In this document: piece after piece, positions 37,282 through 45,798 of the stretch
Layout: each line of letters opens with the position of its first letter
Numbering within the stretch: the first letter of the stretch is position 1
NCBI RefSeq assembly: GCF_004353905.1
Contig: NZ_SMOD01000001.1
Location: 186,001 to 250,000, forward strand
Source of the DNA: Paraburkholderia guartelaensis
Lineage (GTDB): Bacteria > Pseudomonadota > Gammaproteobacteria > Burkholderiales > Burkholderiaceae
DNA length: 64,000 bases
Reading direction: 5' to 3'
Notes under the pieces: model-generated
What the model was told of the DNA's origin: nothing
Database searches by the model: none
Seen by the model: only the letters and a program-made list of their open reading frames with translations
Translations under genes and position numbers: made by a program

Positions 37282-37509
37282 ATGAAATTGCTTACTGCTG
37301 TCGTGCTCGCGTGTTCCCTGTCGGCTAGCTTCGCCGTCCACGCAGAACCCCTCGCTCCCGCCCACGCGGATGTTCAACAAACGGCCCAGACGAATACTTC
37401 GCAGGCGAATACGTATCAGGCGCCGCAGCGTCCCGCCAGAACGCCGGCAAGGGACGCCAACGCCTGTGTGGGCCCGGCGAGTTTCTGCAACCTGTTCTTC
37501 GGTAGTTAA
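37282..37509 (+). CDS. small exported protein, 75 residues
   Basis: An N-terminal Sec signal peptide (MKLLTAVVLACSLSASFAVHA, cleavage after residue 21) leads a mature peptide of about 54 residues rich in Gln, Thr, Ala and Pro. It ends in a segment with two cysteines (CVGPASFCNLFFGS) that could form a disulfide in the periplasm. The ATG at 37282 has GAGAGACT upstream. An in-frame codon at 37210 would place Arg-rich sequence before the signal and is less likely. Function unknown; it is convergent with the MocR gene, 5 bp apart. Confidence 0.65.
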   Translation: MKLLTAVVLACSLSASFAVHAEPLAPAHADVQQTAQTNTSQANTYQAPQRPARTPARDANACVGPASFCNLFFGS

Positions 37510-37514
37510 GGTTG

Positions 37515-38966
37515 CTATGGGTTGGCGCCGCGCGCATCGATTGACAGCGATTGGGCGCACACATCGGGATGAACGAGCAGTTCACCGAGCGTGCGGATTG
37601 CTTCATCGATGCGCGCCGACCAAGGATGGCCGTAATTGAGCCGTATGCAGTTTTCGTATGCACGTGACGCGGAAAAAATTGGACCGGGCGCGACACTGAT
37701 ACCGCGTTCGATCGCGAGACGATGGAGCGCCATGGCGTCGATGCGCTCGCGAAACGTAAGCCACAGAAAATAGCCGCCCTCGGGCCGCGTGTACTGCGTG
37801 CCATCAGGCAGCCACCGGCGGATCGCCTCGATCATCGCATCGCGCTGCGTTTGCATGGCGAGCCGGATCTTCTTCAAATGACGCTCGTAGCCGCCGTGCT
37901 CCAGATAGTCGGCAATGCCGGCCTGCGCGGGAATACTCGCCGAGATCGTCGTCATGAGCTTCAGGCGCTGCACGCGCTCTGCAAAGCGCCCGGCGCTCGC
38001 CCAGCCCACGCGATAACCCGGCGCCAGGTTCTTCGAAAATGAGCTGCAGTGCATGACAAGGCCACGCCGGTCGAACGCGATCGCGGGCGGCGGATAGTTC
38101 GGCGCGTAGTGCAGCTCGCCGTACACATCGTCTTCGATGAGCGGGACTTCATGTTTCGCAAGCAGCTCGACTAGCGCTTCTTTCTTCGCCGCCGACAACG
38201 TGACGCCCGTGGGGTTCTGAAAATTCGTCATGAACCAGCAGGCGCGGATAGGGTGCTTGTCCAGCGCCTGCGCCAGCGCGTCGAGGTCGAGCCCCGTGTC
38301 GGTATCTACCGGAATTTCGACGGCGCGCAGGCCGAGCCGTTCGATCGCCTGAAGCGCGGCATAAAAGCCCGGCGACTCCACGGCGACGATATCGCCGGGC
38401 TGCGTGACCGCCATCAGGCAAAGATTGAGCGCTTCCAGCGCGCCGTTGGTGATGATGATGTCCTCGGCCGGCTGCGAGATGCCAACCCGCATGTAACGCA
38501 GCGCAATTTGCCGGCGCAGGTTCTCGTTGCCGGGCGGCAGATCGACCACCGTGCTCCACGGGCTCACGCTGCGCGCGGCCTGGCCGAGCGATTTCGCCAA
38601 CCGTGACAGCGGGAAGAGCAGCGGGGAAGGGAAGGCGGAGCCGAGCGGCACGATGCCGGGGCGCTTGGCGGCGTCGAGCACCGAAAACACCAGCTCGCTG
38701 ATATCGACGGTGGCGGACTCGCCCGTCGTTGCACGCGAATCCGTCTTGCTGGGCTTCGAGAGCGGCGCGACGTAGTAGCCCGAACGTTCTTCGGCGCGCA
38801 CGAGGCCCCATTGTTCGAGGACGTAGTAAGCACGCGCGGCCGTGGACTGACTGACACCGTGCTGCGCAATGATTTGCCGCAGCGACGGCATGCGCGAGCC
38901 CGGCTTCAGGTTGCCGGAGCGAATCTCGGCGGCCATGCTTTGCGCGAGGCGTTCGTAGCGTGTCAT
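37515..38966 (-). CDS. MocR-type regulator (GntR HTH plus PLP aminotransferase fold)
   Basis: A 483-residue chimera: residues 1-70 are a GntR winged helix (RYERLAQSMAAEIRSGNLKPG, SRMPSLRQIIAQHGVSQSTAARAYYVLEQWG), joined by a linker to a class I aminotransferase fold with the PLP lysine in SSFSKNLAPGYRVGW and NFQNPTGV. MocR proteins use PLP or amino acids as effectors and usually control a divergent gene; the divergent 435 bp here hold no clear enzyme gene, only a DUF2970 protein on the far side. The ATG at 38966 begins the GntR domain; the frame is open 32 codons further upstream. Confidence 0.92.
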   Translation of the reverse strand: MTRYERLAQSMAAEIRSGNLKPGSRMPSLRQIIAQHGVSQSTAARAYYVLEQWGLVRAEERSGYYVAPLSKPSKTDSRATTGESATVDISELVFSVLDAAKRPGIVPLGSAFPSPLLFPLSRLAKSLGQAARSVSPWSTVVDLPPGNENLRRQIALRYMRVGISQPAEDIIITNGALEALNLCLMAVTQPGDIVAVESPGFYAALQAIERLGLRAVEIPVDTDTGLDLDALAQALDKHPIRACWFMTNFQNPTGVTLSAAKKEALVELLAKHEVPLIEDDVYGELHYAPNYPPPAIAFDRRGLVMHCSSFSKNLAPGYRVGWASAGRFAERVQRLKLMTTISASIPAQAGIADYLEHGGYERHLKKIRLAMQTQRDAMIEAIRRWLPDGTQYTRPEGGYFLWLTFRERIDAMALHRLAIERGISVAPGPIFSASRAYENCIRLNYGHPWSARIDEAIRTLGELLVHPDVCAQSLSIDARGANP

Positions 38967-39194
38967 GCGTGCCGGTTCTTCCAAAGAGGTCAGGGGTGGA
39001 CTCGTGCTACGAGCGATTTTCTCATGGTGCGCGTGACTGCGAATCCGATCTGCTACGGTCAATTATGCGTCGACTGCTTCTATACGCGCTTGCTGCGAGG
39101 GCGGATCATTGCGGCCAGTGCGCATCGCAGTCCGGGTCTGTTCTCCCGGGATGCGCCGGGATAACTGCGCGAGTGCCTGGATCATCACCTAAAC

Positions 39195-39217
39195 CCGCAG
39201 AGCTTGCGGCTCTTTTT
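39195..39217 (+). terminator. terminator-like hairpin with T5
   Basis: CCGCA (39195-39199), loop GAGCT, TGCGG (39205-39209), followed by CTC and five T. Short but canonical in shape. Confidence 0.5.
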
Positions 39218-39239
39218 GCCTGTAGCGTGGCAAGCCTTT

Positions 39240-39271
39240 CGCCCCGGTGCGCGAGTACCGGGGCGTTTCTT
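39240..39271 (+). terminator. rho-independent terminator
   Basis: Perfect 9-bp stem CGCCCCGGT (39240-39248) with ACCGGGGCG (39257-39265), 8-nt loop, followed by TTTCTTT. No protein-coding gene ends just upstream on this strand. Confidence 0.65.
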
Positions 39272-39401
39272 TGTCGGGTTCTTCCGGCGCGTGAATCGGC
39301 TGCATCGCTCAAATCGTTCGCAACTGCTGCTTTTTTTGGCAACGCGCAAGGTTGAAGATCAGGCTATCCGATCGACCTGATCGACGTAACCGGAGTCAAT
39401 G

Positions 39402-39605
39402 ATGGAACTCGTTCAAATGATGCGCATGGTTCTGTGGAGCTTCTTTGGCGTACGCAAGAGCGCGTCGCACGAAGCCGATCTCGCAAGCGTGAACTTCAAG
39501 TGGCTGCCGTTCGTGGCGGTGGTGCTGGCCGCGATGATCGGGGCCTGCATACTGGGTGTCGTGCTGCTGGTCGCGCATTCTACGGGAACTGCACAGGGCT
39601 TCTGA
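39402..39605 (+). CDS. DUF2970 family small membrane protein
   Basis: A 67-residue protein with an N-terminal amphipathic stretch VLWSFFGVRKSASHEADL, the hallmark of DUF2970, and one transmembrane helix (about residues 35-58). The family is typical of Betaproteobacteria and its function is unknown. GGAG at 39392-39395 favours the ATG at 39402 over the one at 39399. Confidence 0.85.
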   Translation: MELVQMMRMVLWSFFGVRKSASHEADLASVNFKWLPFVAVVLAAMIGACILGVVLLVAHSTGTAQGF

Positions 39606-39792
39606 GCATCCGGTGCCGCCGAAAACTGGGGGCGCCAGCGAATCATCGTCAGATGCGAGATTGTTCGGCATTTCATAACGGTGATTTCGCCCGCGCCGCG
39701 TTGATCTTTGTGGTGCCGCGCGTAATCTGACTATCAGGAAGCGCTGCATTCACGCGACGCGATTCACCCAGTTTTCAGGCAAGGAGTGTGAG

Positions 39793-39957
39793 ATGGATAT
39801 CCTCAATCTCGCCCGACAGTCCGGCATGACAGTTGTGCTCGACGCACGCATTGGGCAGCAGGAATACCACTCTGTTCACAGCAGCGTGGCAGCGCTGGAA
39901 CGGTTCGCCGCGCTGCTCGAGGCGCAGAGGCAAGCCGAATCCGGCAAGCGCATCTGA
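39793..39957 (+). CDS. conserved small hypothetical protein, 54 residues
   Basis: The ATG at 39793 follows a perfect AAGGAG (39781-39786). The product begins MDILNLARQSGMTVVLDARI and continues GQQEYHSVHSSVAALERFAA, a soluble mixed alpha/beta sequence that I recall seeing as a conserved small protein in Burkholderia-group genomes. No catalytic motif. It is the first of two tiny genes in a row. Confidence 0.7.
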   Translation: MDILNLARQSGMTVVLDARIGQQEYHSVHSSVAALERFAALLEAQRQAESGKRI

Positions 39958-39991
39958 TTGGCTTCATGACCGATTTCAATGGAGCCATATC

Positions 39992-40174
39992 GTGAAAGAT
40001 GATGCACGGGACTTTCGTATGATCGAAGCTGGCGATAGCGCAGGCGACGCAGCAGCAGGTCGGCAAACGCGGCATGCTGCACCGTCGCGCAACTGGGCGT
40101 GGGCTTACCACGGTGAGTCGTACGACTGGATGGATTCGGCGGGACCCTTCCCGCTCGATGACCCGCTCGAGTAA
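39992..40174 (+). CDS. possible small protein, 60 residues
   Basis: Starts with GTG at 39992, GGAG (39980-39983) 8 bp upstream, 34 bp after the preceding small gene. The product ends in an aromatic, acidic tail (NWAWAYHGESYDWMDSAGPF and LDDPLE). An internal ATG at 40019 is an alternative start. No family recognised; reality uncertain. Confidence 0.4.
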   Translation: MKDDARDFRMIEAGDSAGDAAAGRQTRHAAPSRNWAWAYHGESYDWMDSAGPFPLDDPLE

Positions 40175-40364
40175 GCATTCGGGAATCGTGACGGGAAGCG
40201 CCATGCTTCACTCAAACAGATTGCAGACATCACGAAACATCATTTGAGGAGATTTTTGGTTCGACCTATTGTGAAGTTCACGAGAAGCGGCAGCCCCCGG
40301 TGGATCAATCGCGATATCACGGGCGAGGGCATGCCGGACCCCTTCCATGGACGGAGACAATCGG

Positions 40365-40676
40365 ATGAACCCCACGACCTTGCATGGGATTCGTAGCAAT
40401 CCCCTGTTCGCCACGCTGGTCAAACGCCGGCGCAGATACATCGCCTGGCTGACGGCCATTACGCTGATTCCCTATTGCGGGTTCATCGTGCTGGTTGGAT
40501 TCGCCCCCGCTTTACTGGCAATCCGGCTTTCCGCAGACAGTATCGTCAATATCGGCTGGCCGATCGGCGTCGCGCTGATCGTCGGCAGCTGGTGCCTCAC
40601 GGGCTTGTACGTTCGCCGCGCCAATGGCGAATTCGACGCGCTCACCGCCCAGATCCTTGCGGGAGCGAAGTCATGA
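40365..40676 (+). CDS. DUF485 family inner-membrane protein (YjcH-like)
   Basis: A 103-residue protein with two transmembrane helices (about residues 27-52 and 63-88) and the family start [20 protein letters not shown]. In many Proteobacteria it sits directly before actP and is thought to help the symporter. Its stop overlaps the actP start (ATGA). The ATG at 40365 has GGAG at 40353-40356. Confidence 0.9.
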   Translation: MNPTTLHGIRSNPLFATLVKRRRRYIAWLTAITLIPYCGFIVLVGFAPALLAIRLSADSIVNIGWPIGVALIVGSWCLTGLYVRRANGEFDALTAQILAGAKS

Positions 40677-42343
40677 AGCGCGCCGGTCTTGCTCTCGTTT
40701 TCCCGCTCCTGCTGGGCGTCGCGACGCACGCTGCGGCCGCGGAGGTCCTGCACGGCGTCGAACAGCGTCCCCTCAATCTCACGGCGATCGCGATGTTCCT
40801 CGTCTTCGCCGTGGCGACGCTGGGCATCACGTACTGGGCGGCGTCGCGAACCCGTTCGATGGACGACTTCTACACCGCCGGGGGCGGCATCACCGGATTC
40901 CAGAACGGCATGGCGCTGGCCGGCGACTATATGTCGGCGGCGGCGCTGCTGGGCGTGACCAGCATGATCTTTTTCCACGGCTACGACGGCGTGATCTACG
41001 CGATCAGCTTTTTCGTTGCGTGGCCGCTGCTGCTGTTCCTGTTCGCGGAACGCATCCGGAATCTGGGGCGCGTGACGATTGCCGACATCGCATCGTACCG
41101 GCTCGACCAGACCCGGATCCGGACGATGACTGCCTTCGGCTCTTTGACCGTCGTCTGCTTTTACCTGGTTGTCCAGATGGTCGGCGCGGGGCAATTGATC
41201 CAGTTGCTGTTCGGTCTTCCCTATAACGACGCGATTGTCGTGGTCGGCCTGCTGATGGTGGTCTATGTGACCTTCGGCGGCATGGTGGCCACCACGTGGG
41301 TGCAGATCATCAAGGCCGCGCTGATGCTGTTCGGCGGCACATTGCTGGCCGTTCTCGCACTGTACCGGTTTGGTTTTTCGCTGAACGCGCTGTTCGAGCA
41401 GGCGGTCGCCGCGCACGGGAGCGGCACGCACATTCTGCTGCCGAGCAAGCAGGTGTCCGATCCCATTGCACTGATTTCGCTCGCGATCGGATTGGTGTTC
41501 GGCACGGCGGGGCTGCCGCACATCCTCATGCGCTTTTTCACCGTGCCGGATGCGAAAGAAGCGCGCAAGTCGGTATTCGTTGCCACGGGCTTCATCGGCT
41601 TCTTCTATCTGGTCATCATGGTGCTCGGCGTGGCGGCGATCGCGATTGTCGGCAGCAACCCGTCGTTCTACGTGGGTGGCCTGACCGGGGGCAAGCTGAT
41701 CGGCGGCAGCAACATGCCGGTCATGCATCTCGCCCAGGCTCTCGGCGGCAATCTGCTGCTGGGTTTCCTCTCGGCTGTTGCGTTCGCGACCATTCTTGCC
41801 GTCGTGTCCGGTCTCACGATGGCGGGTACGTCAGCCATCTCGCACGACCTTTACGTGATGGTGCTCAAGAAGAACCGGGCCGATCCCGCGAGCGAGCGGC
41901 GCGTGTCCAGAATCGCGTCGGTCGGCATTGGCGTGGTGGCGGTGCTGCTGGGCATCGTGTTCAAGGATCAGAACATCGCCTTCCTCGTTGCGCTGACTTT
42001 CGGCGTCGCCGCCTCGGTGAATTTTCCGATCCTCGCGCTTTCGATGTACTGGAAAGGGCTGACGACGCGCGGCGCGCTCACCGGCGGCATCGCGGGCCTC
42101 GTGAGCGCCGTCACGCTCGTGATTCTATCGCCTGCCATCTGGGTCACCGTGCTGGGCCATGCGAAGGCGATCTTCCCCTACGACTATCCGGCCATCGTGT
42201 CGATGAGCATCGCGTTCCTGTTCGCCTGGCTGGGCTCCGTCACCGACCGCAGCCACCGGGCGCAGCGAGAGCGGGACGACTTCGGCGAGCAGGCCATCCG
42301 CGCGCAGACCGGCTTCGGTGCGTCCGGCGCCGTCAGCCACTAG
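40673..42343 (+). CDS. actP: cation/acetate symporter (SSS family)
   Basis: A 556-residue sodium:solute symporter with a cleavable-type N-terminal signal ([13 protein letters not shown]) as in ActP, about 13 further helices, and the family segments [21 protein letters not shown] and [22 protein letters not shown]. It takes up acetate or related short monocarboxylates. It is translationally coupled to DUF485 and followed by cytochrome b561 and a flavin oxidoreductase, an unusual operon. The usual partner acs is not present. Confidence 0.92.
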   Translation: MKRAGLALVFPLLLGVATHAAAAEVLHGVEQRPLNLTAIAMFLVFAVATLGITYWAASRTRSMDDFYTAGGGITGFQNGMALAGDYMSAAALLGVTSMIFFHGYDGVIYAISFFVAWPLLLFLFAERIRNLGRVTIADIASYRLDQTRIRTMTAFGSLTVVCFYLVVQMVGAGQLIQLLFGLPYNDAIVVVGLLMVVYVTFGGMVATTWVQIIKAALMLFGGTLLAVLALYRFGFSLNALFEQAVAAHGSGTHILLPSKQVSDPIALISLAIGLVFGTAGLPHILMRFFTVPDAKEARKSVFVATGFIGFFYLVIMVLGVAAIAIVGSNPSFYVGGLTGGKLIGGSNMPVMHLAQALGGNLLLGFLSAVAFATILAVVSGLTMAGTSAISHDLYVMVLKKNRADPASERRVSRIASVGIGVVAVLLGIVFKDQNIAFLVALTFGVAASVNFPILALSMYWKGLTTRGALTGGIAGLVSAVTLVILSPAIWVTVLGHAKAIFPYDYPAIVSMSIAFLFAWLGSVTDRSHRAQRERDDFGEQAIRAQTGFGASGAVSH

Positions 42344-42366
42344 ACAACGCCAACAAGGAGACAATC

Positions 42367-42921
42367 ATGCAAATGCGTGACAACGGTCTGGGCTTTTCGC
42401 CCATTACGATCGCGCTGCACTGGGTCGTGGCAGCGCTGCTGTTGTCGATCGCCGGATGCGGCATCGCGCTCAGCTTTAGCGCGGACGACGCGCAACGACT
42501 GAGCCTCGTGCATACGCAGAATCTGCTGGGCGCCGTGCTGTTCGTCGTGTCGATCTATCGGCTCTGGGCACGGCTTTCTTCGTATCATCCGCTGCCCGTG
42601 GGCACGCCGAACCCCGTCGAGGTGATCGTCAGCCGCTCTGTTGCGGTGGGCCTCGCGCTCGCCATGGTGCTTCTGCCGGTTGCCGTATGGCTTTCCCGGG
42701 CGGCAGCCGGTGTCGCCGTCGAGTTGCCGGGAGGTTTCGCGATCCCCACGCTCATTGATCCCGACGTAGCGGTGCAACGGGTCGTGGATATTCTCTTCGA
42801 TATCGGCTCGACGGCCTTTCTCCTGGGTCTCGCGTTGCATCTGTTCGGAGCACTGAAGAATCATTTCGCTTTGGGCAATGACGCCCTCAAGCGGATGCTT
42901 GGCAAACATGTGGAGCTTTGA
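42367..42921 (+). CDS. cytochrome b561 family protein
   Basis: A 184-residue di-heme membrane protein with four hydrophobic helices. Its candidate heme-ligand histidines are in ITIALHWVV, RLSLVHTQN, LGLALHLFG and ALKNHFA. Bacterial b561 proteins oxidise quinol or superoxide. AAGGAG at 42355-42360 sets the ATG at 42367. It sits between actP and a nitronate monooxygenase-like gene with 3 bp to the latter, implying a shared transcript. Confidence 0.88.
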   Translation: MQMRDNGLGFSPITIALHWVVAALLLSIAGCGIALSFSADDAQRLSLVHTQNLLGAVLFVVSIYRLWARLSSYHPLPVGTPNPVEVIVSRSVAVGLALAMVLLPVAVWLSRAAAGVAVELPGGFAIPTLIDPDVAVQRVVDILFDIGSTAFLLGLALHLFGALKNHFALGNDALKRMLGKHVEL

Positions 42922-42924
42922 GCG

Positions 42925-43962
42925 ATGAGCGAATTCAAATCGGCCTTTGGCGGGAACGCGGTCACGCAGCTGTGCGGCGTCCGGTATCCCGTCTTTCTCG
43001 GGGGAATGGCGGCGATTTCCGGCCCGAAGCTGGTTGCCGCGGTGGCGAATGCCGGTGGCATGGGAACGCTCGGCGGGCTGCGTTTGCCGCCGCTCGCGCT
43101 GCGCAAGTGGATACGGGAAACGCGGGAGCAGACGGACAAGCCCTTTGGAGTGAATCTCGTGCCGAAGTTCGGCGGCCCGACCGTGTTCGAAGCCCAGTTC
43201 CAGGTCGTCTTGCAGGAGCGGCCGCGCATGCTGTCGTTGTTCTACGCCGAAGACTATGCGGCGGACATGATTCCTCGCGCCAAGGATGCAGGCATGATCG
43301 TGATGGTCCAGGTGGGCTCGGTTGCGCTCGCCCGGCACGCGATCCGGCACGGCGCGGATATCGTCGTCGCGCAGGGCAGCGAAAGCGGCGGCCACCTCAA
43401 CCGTGGGACGATCGGCGTCATGTCGCTGTTGCCTGCGATCTGCGAGGTCGCGCAGGGGCGTCCCGTGCTGGCGGCCGGGGGCATCACGACTCGCGACGAT
43501 GTGCGGGCCGCGATGCTGCTCGGCGCATCGGGTGTGCTCGTGGGCACTGCGTTCGTTGCGACCGACGAGTCGAATGCGCATCCGCTCTACAAGCAAAAGA
43601 TCGTCGAAGCCAGCGTGGACGACATCGAGTATCGCACCGGGTATTCGTTCGGCTGGCCCTACGGCACGCCCCACTGCGTGATTCCCAATCGCGACAAATG
43701 GAGCCTGCTGCGCTTCGTTGGCGGCGGCGCACGCATGATCGACAAACCGCGCATGGCGCAGAAGCTCTCGCTCTATGCGGGGCAGGGCGTCAGCAAGATC
43801 GACAGCGTGGTGCCGGCGGCCGAGCGCGTGGCGGAGCTGGTGGCGGGCCTGCCGCCGTCGACGGTTGCGGCAAACGCCCAGGCGATGCTCGATGGTCTGG
43901 CATACGGCGCAAGCCGTGTGTTGCAGCAAGTGGAGCCGGTCGACTGCCGCGCCGCTTGCTGA
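42925..43962 (+). CDS. NAD(P)H-dependent flavin oxidoreductase / nitronate monooxygenase family
   Basis: A 345-residue FMN TIM-barrel protein: GVRYPVFLGGMAAISGPKLVAAVANAGG at the first strands, then GADIVVAQGSESGGHLNRG and PVLAAGGITTRDDVRAAMLLGASGVLVGTAF (FMN-phosphate site). Members oxidise nitronates such as propionate-3-nitronate, or reduce enoyl/quinone substrates; the sequence alone does not choose between them. Last gene of the actP operon, convergent with LysR, separated by a strong hairpin. Confidence 0.9.
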   Translation: MSEFKSAFGGNAVTQLCGVRYPVFLGGMAAISGPKLVAAVANAGGMGTLGGLRLPPLALRKWIRETREQTDKPFGVNLVPKFGGPTVFEAQFQVVLQERPRMLSLFYAEDYAADMIPRAKDAGMIVMVQVGSVALARHAIRHGADIVVAQGSESGGHLNRGTIGVMSLLPAICEVAQGRPVLAAGGITTRDDVRAAMLLGASGVLVGTAFVATDESNAHPLYKQKIVEASVDDIEYRTGYSFGWPYGTPHCVIPNRDKWSLLRFVGGGARMIDKPRMAQKLSLYAGQGVSKIDSVVPAAERVAELVAGLPPSTVAANAQAMLDGLAYGASRVLQQVEPVDCRAAC

Positions 43963-43969
43963 CCCTGAT

Positions 43970-44008
43970 GCGTTCGACGGCGGTGCTCAGGCCGCCGCCG
44001 TCGAACGC
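43970..44008. terminator. 14-bp hairpin between convergent genes
   Basis: GCGTTCGACGGCGG (43970-43983) pairs perfectly with 43995-44008 across an 11-nt loop. The right arm lies within the last codons of the LysR gene whose stop is at 43987. It probably terminates both transcripts. Confidence 0.6.
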
Positions 44009-44937
44009 CGCGTGCTCTTGCGATTCGGCGTATTCGTGCGCTTCGCTTTCGTGTCGTCACTGGAAAGTGCGAGCTGGTCGCGTGCGAGCGCGACAAACGC
44101 GCTCAAAGCCGGTGTCGCGAGTGTGTCGTTGCGGCGGATGAATACCGTCTTGACGTTGGAGAACTCGCGCGGCAACGCGTGAAGGGCGATGGGTTGGCGC
44201 GCTGAGTAGTTTTGCGCAACGGCCTTTGGCAACAGCGTCACGCCCATGCCCGCGGCTACGCATGACAGGATGCCGTCGAGCGTGCCTAGTTCGAGCACCT
44301 GGTTGGGCACGAGCCCGACCTGATAGAACCAGTGTTCGAGCGTGGAGCGATAGAAGCAGCCCGTGCGGAAGACCAGCACCGTCTGCTGTGGCATGACGTG
44401 GATGAGTTCGCCGAGCGAGGCGAACTCGCAGCTGCTCACGAGCACGAGTTCCTCCTGGAAGACCTCGTCTTGCGCAAGAACCGGATTCTGGTGCAGACCG
44501 CCGACGAATGCACCGTCGAGGCGATGACTTTCGACGGCCTTGATCAGCTCGGCGGTCGTGCCGGTGAGCAGCGACAAGTGGACCTGAGGATACTGCTCGC
44601 GGTATTTGGCCAGCACCTGGGGCAGGCGGATTGCGGCGGTCGTCTCCATCGAGCCGAGCCTCAACGTACCTGCAGGTGTTGCGGTATCGAGCAGCGCGTT
44701 GCGGCTCTCTTCAGTGAGCTGGAGGATGCGTTGGGCGTAGCCCAGAAACGTCTGCCCGGCCGAAGTGAGCACCACGCCGCTCTTCTGCCGGATAAACAGT
44801 GGTTGACCGAGCTCGGCTTCGAGTTCCTTGACCCGCATCGTGACGTTGGACTGCACGGTGTGCACTTTCTCGGCCGCCGCTGTGAAGCTGCCGTGTTCCG
44901 CCACCGCACAGAAAATCTTCAGCTGACGCATCTCCAT
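43987..44937 (-). CDS. LysR-family transcriptional regulator
   Basis: A 316-residue LysR protein. HTH: LKIFCAVAEHGSFTAAAEKV, TVQSNVTMRVKELEAELG. The effector domain has VSSCEFASLGEL and GAGMGVTLLPK-like elements, and a basic, low-complexity tail (KAKRTNTPNRKSTRRST) follows the domain. It diverges from the MOSC-domain gene, with a perfect 19-bp palindrome between them, so it probably regulates that gene and itself. Confidence 0.91.
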   Translation of the reverse strand: MEMRQLKIFCAVAEHGSFTAAAEKVHTVQSNVTMRVKELEAELGQPLFIRQKSGVVLTSAGQTFLGYAQRILQLTEESRNALLDTATPAGTLRLGSMETTAAIRLPQVLAKYREQYPQVHLSLLTGTTAELIKAVESHRLDGAFVGGLHQNPVLAQDEVFQEELVLVSSCEFASLGELIHVMPQQTVLVFRTGCFYRSTLEHWFYQVGLVPNQVLELGTLDGILSCVAAGMGVTLLPKAVAQNYSARQPIALHALPREFSNVKTVFIRRNDTLATPALSAFVALARDQLALSSDDTKAKRTNTPNRKSTRRSTAAA

Positions 44938-44960
44938 GGCAAATTCCAAGAATCACAAAT

Positions 44961-44979
44961 AATGATGGATTTCATCATT
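44961..44979. promoter_or_regulatory. palindromic operator AATGATG-N5-CATCATT
   Basis: Perfect 7-bp arms at 44961-44967 and 44973-44979 lie in the 107 bp between divergent LysR and MOSC genes, 24 bp from the LysR start. The position fits a LysR autoregulatory/activation site. Confidence 0.55.
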
Positions 44980-45044
44980 CACCATCACTTTACTGGATTG
45001 AACGGCGCGAGCACAGTGTCGTAAACGCGAACGGGAGGACGCAC

Positions 45045-45716
45045 GTGGTGATGGTGTCGACTACGAACATTGAGTGCCTGTTCGCCGGGGGGATGGGTTA
45101 TCTCGATCACGAAGGGCAGCGCAGCGGCATTTTCAAGCGGCGCATGGAGGGTCCGGTTCGCGTTGAAGTGCAGGGGATTGTCGGCGACGAGCATGGCGAC
45201 CCGCGCATCCACGGCGGTCCGGAAAAGGCCGTTCATCACTACGCGGCGCAGAACTACGCTTGCATCGCGCAGGCGTTCGCGGAGTGCGCAGAGGCCCTGG
45301 TGCCCGGCAGTCTCGGCGAGAACATCTCGGCTTGGGGGCTGTCCGAACGCAACGTGCACATCGGCGACATCTACCAGGCCGGCAGCGCCATGCTGCAAGT
45401 CTCGCAACCGCGCAGCCCGTGCTGGAAAATCAATCATCGCTTCGGCGTCGAGCGCATGTCGATGCATATCGCCGAGGGGCGAATCACCGGCTGGTATTAC
45501 CGTGTCCTGCGCCCCGGCATGATTGCGCCTGGCGACGCCATCACGCTCGTCGACCGGCAAACGGAGCGCTTCTCCATCGACGAGTTCTGGAGGGTGCAGT
45601 TGTCGCATCGTCCGTCCATCGATGCGTTGGTTGAACTGATGGCCGTTCCGGGACTCGCGCCTGACTGGAAGCGGCGCCTGGGCGAGCGGGAAAAATGGCT
45701 GCGTGCGCGCCGGTGA
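45045..45716 (+). CDS. MOSC-domain protein (YiiM-like)
   Basis: A 223-residue protein with the beta-strand-rich MOSC fold of molybdenum-cofactor sulfurase C-termini. Visible are GDEHGDPRIHGGPEKAVHHY, the PGSLGENISAWGL loop and the conserved Cys in QPRSPCWKINHR. Relatives such as YiiM reduce N-hydroxylated compounds with molybdenum cofactor. GGGAGG at 45033-45038 fits the GTG at 45045 (6 bp) better than the ATG at 45051. Divergent from LysR. Confidence 0.9.
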   Translation: MVMVSTTNIECLFAGGMGYLDHEGQRSGIFKRRMEGPVRVEVQGIVGDEHGDPRIHGGPEKAVHHYAAQNYACIAQAFAECAEALVPGSLGENISAWGLSERNVHIGDIYQAGSAMLQVSQPRSPCWKINHRFGVERMSMHIAEGRITGWYYRVLRPGMIAPGDAITLVDRQTERFSIDEFWRVQLSHRPSIDALVELMAVPGLAPDWKRRLGEREKWLRARR

Positions 45717-45750
45717 CGCATTCGGCCCTGCTTGCCGCTCCGCAGGGGAT

Positions 45751-45792
45751 GTGAAGGTTAGCTTTGCAGTTTACCTTCACATCTCCTAGAAT
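45751..45792 (+). promoter_or_regulatory. MarR operator over a promoter
   Basis: Inverted arms GTGAAGGT (45751-45758) and ACCTTCAC (45773-45780) straddle a -35 element TTGCAG (45764-45769). After 17 bp comes TAGAAT (45787-45792), 6 bp before the marR start codon. The predicted transcription start falls at or next to the ATG, suggesting a leaderless mRNA and repression by MarR binding over the promoter. Confidence 0.65.
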
Positions 45793-45798
45793 GCGGGG

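Larger units (their letters stand above)
38967..39401. other. intergenic region with two terminator-like hairpins
   Basis: 435 bp without a protein gene. Two rho-independent terminator-like hairpins on the + strand, listed separately, lie in tandem within it although no protein gene ends there. This suggests a short non-coding transcript reading rightwards from somewhere between about 39000 and 39190. No clear promoter could be fixed. Confidence 0.45.
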
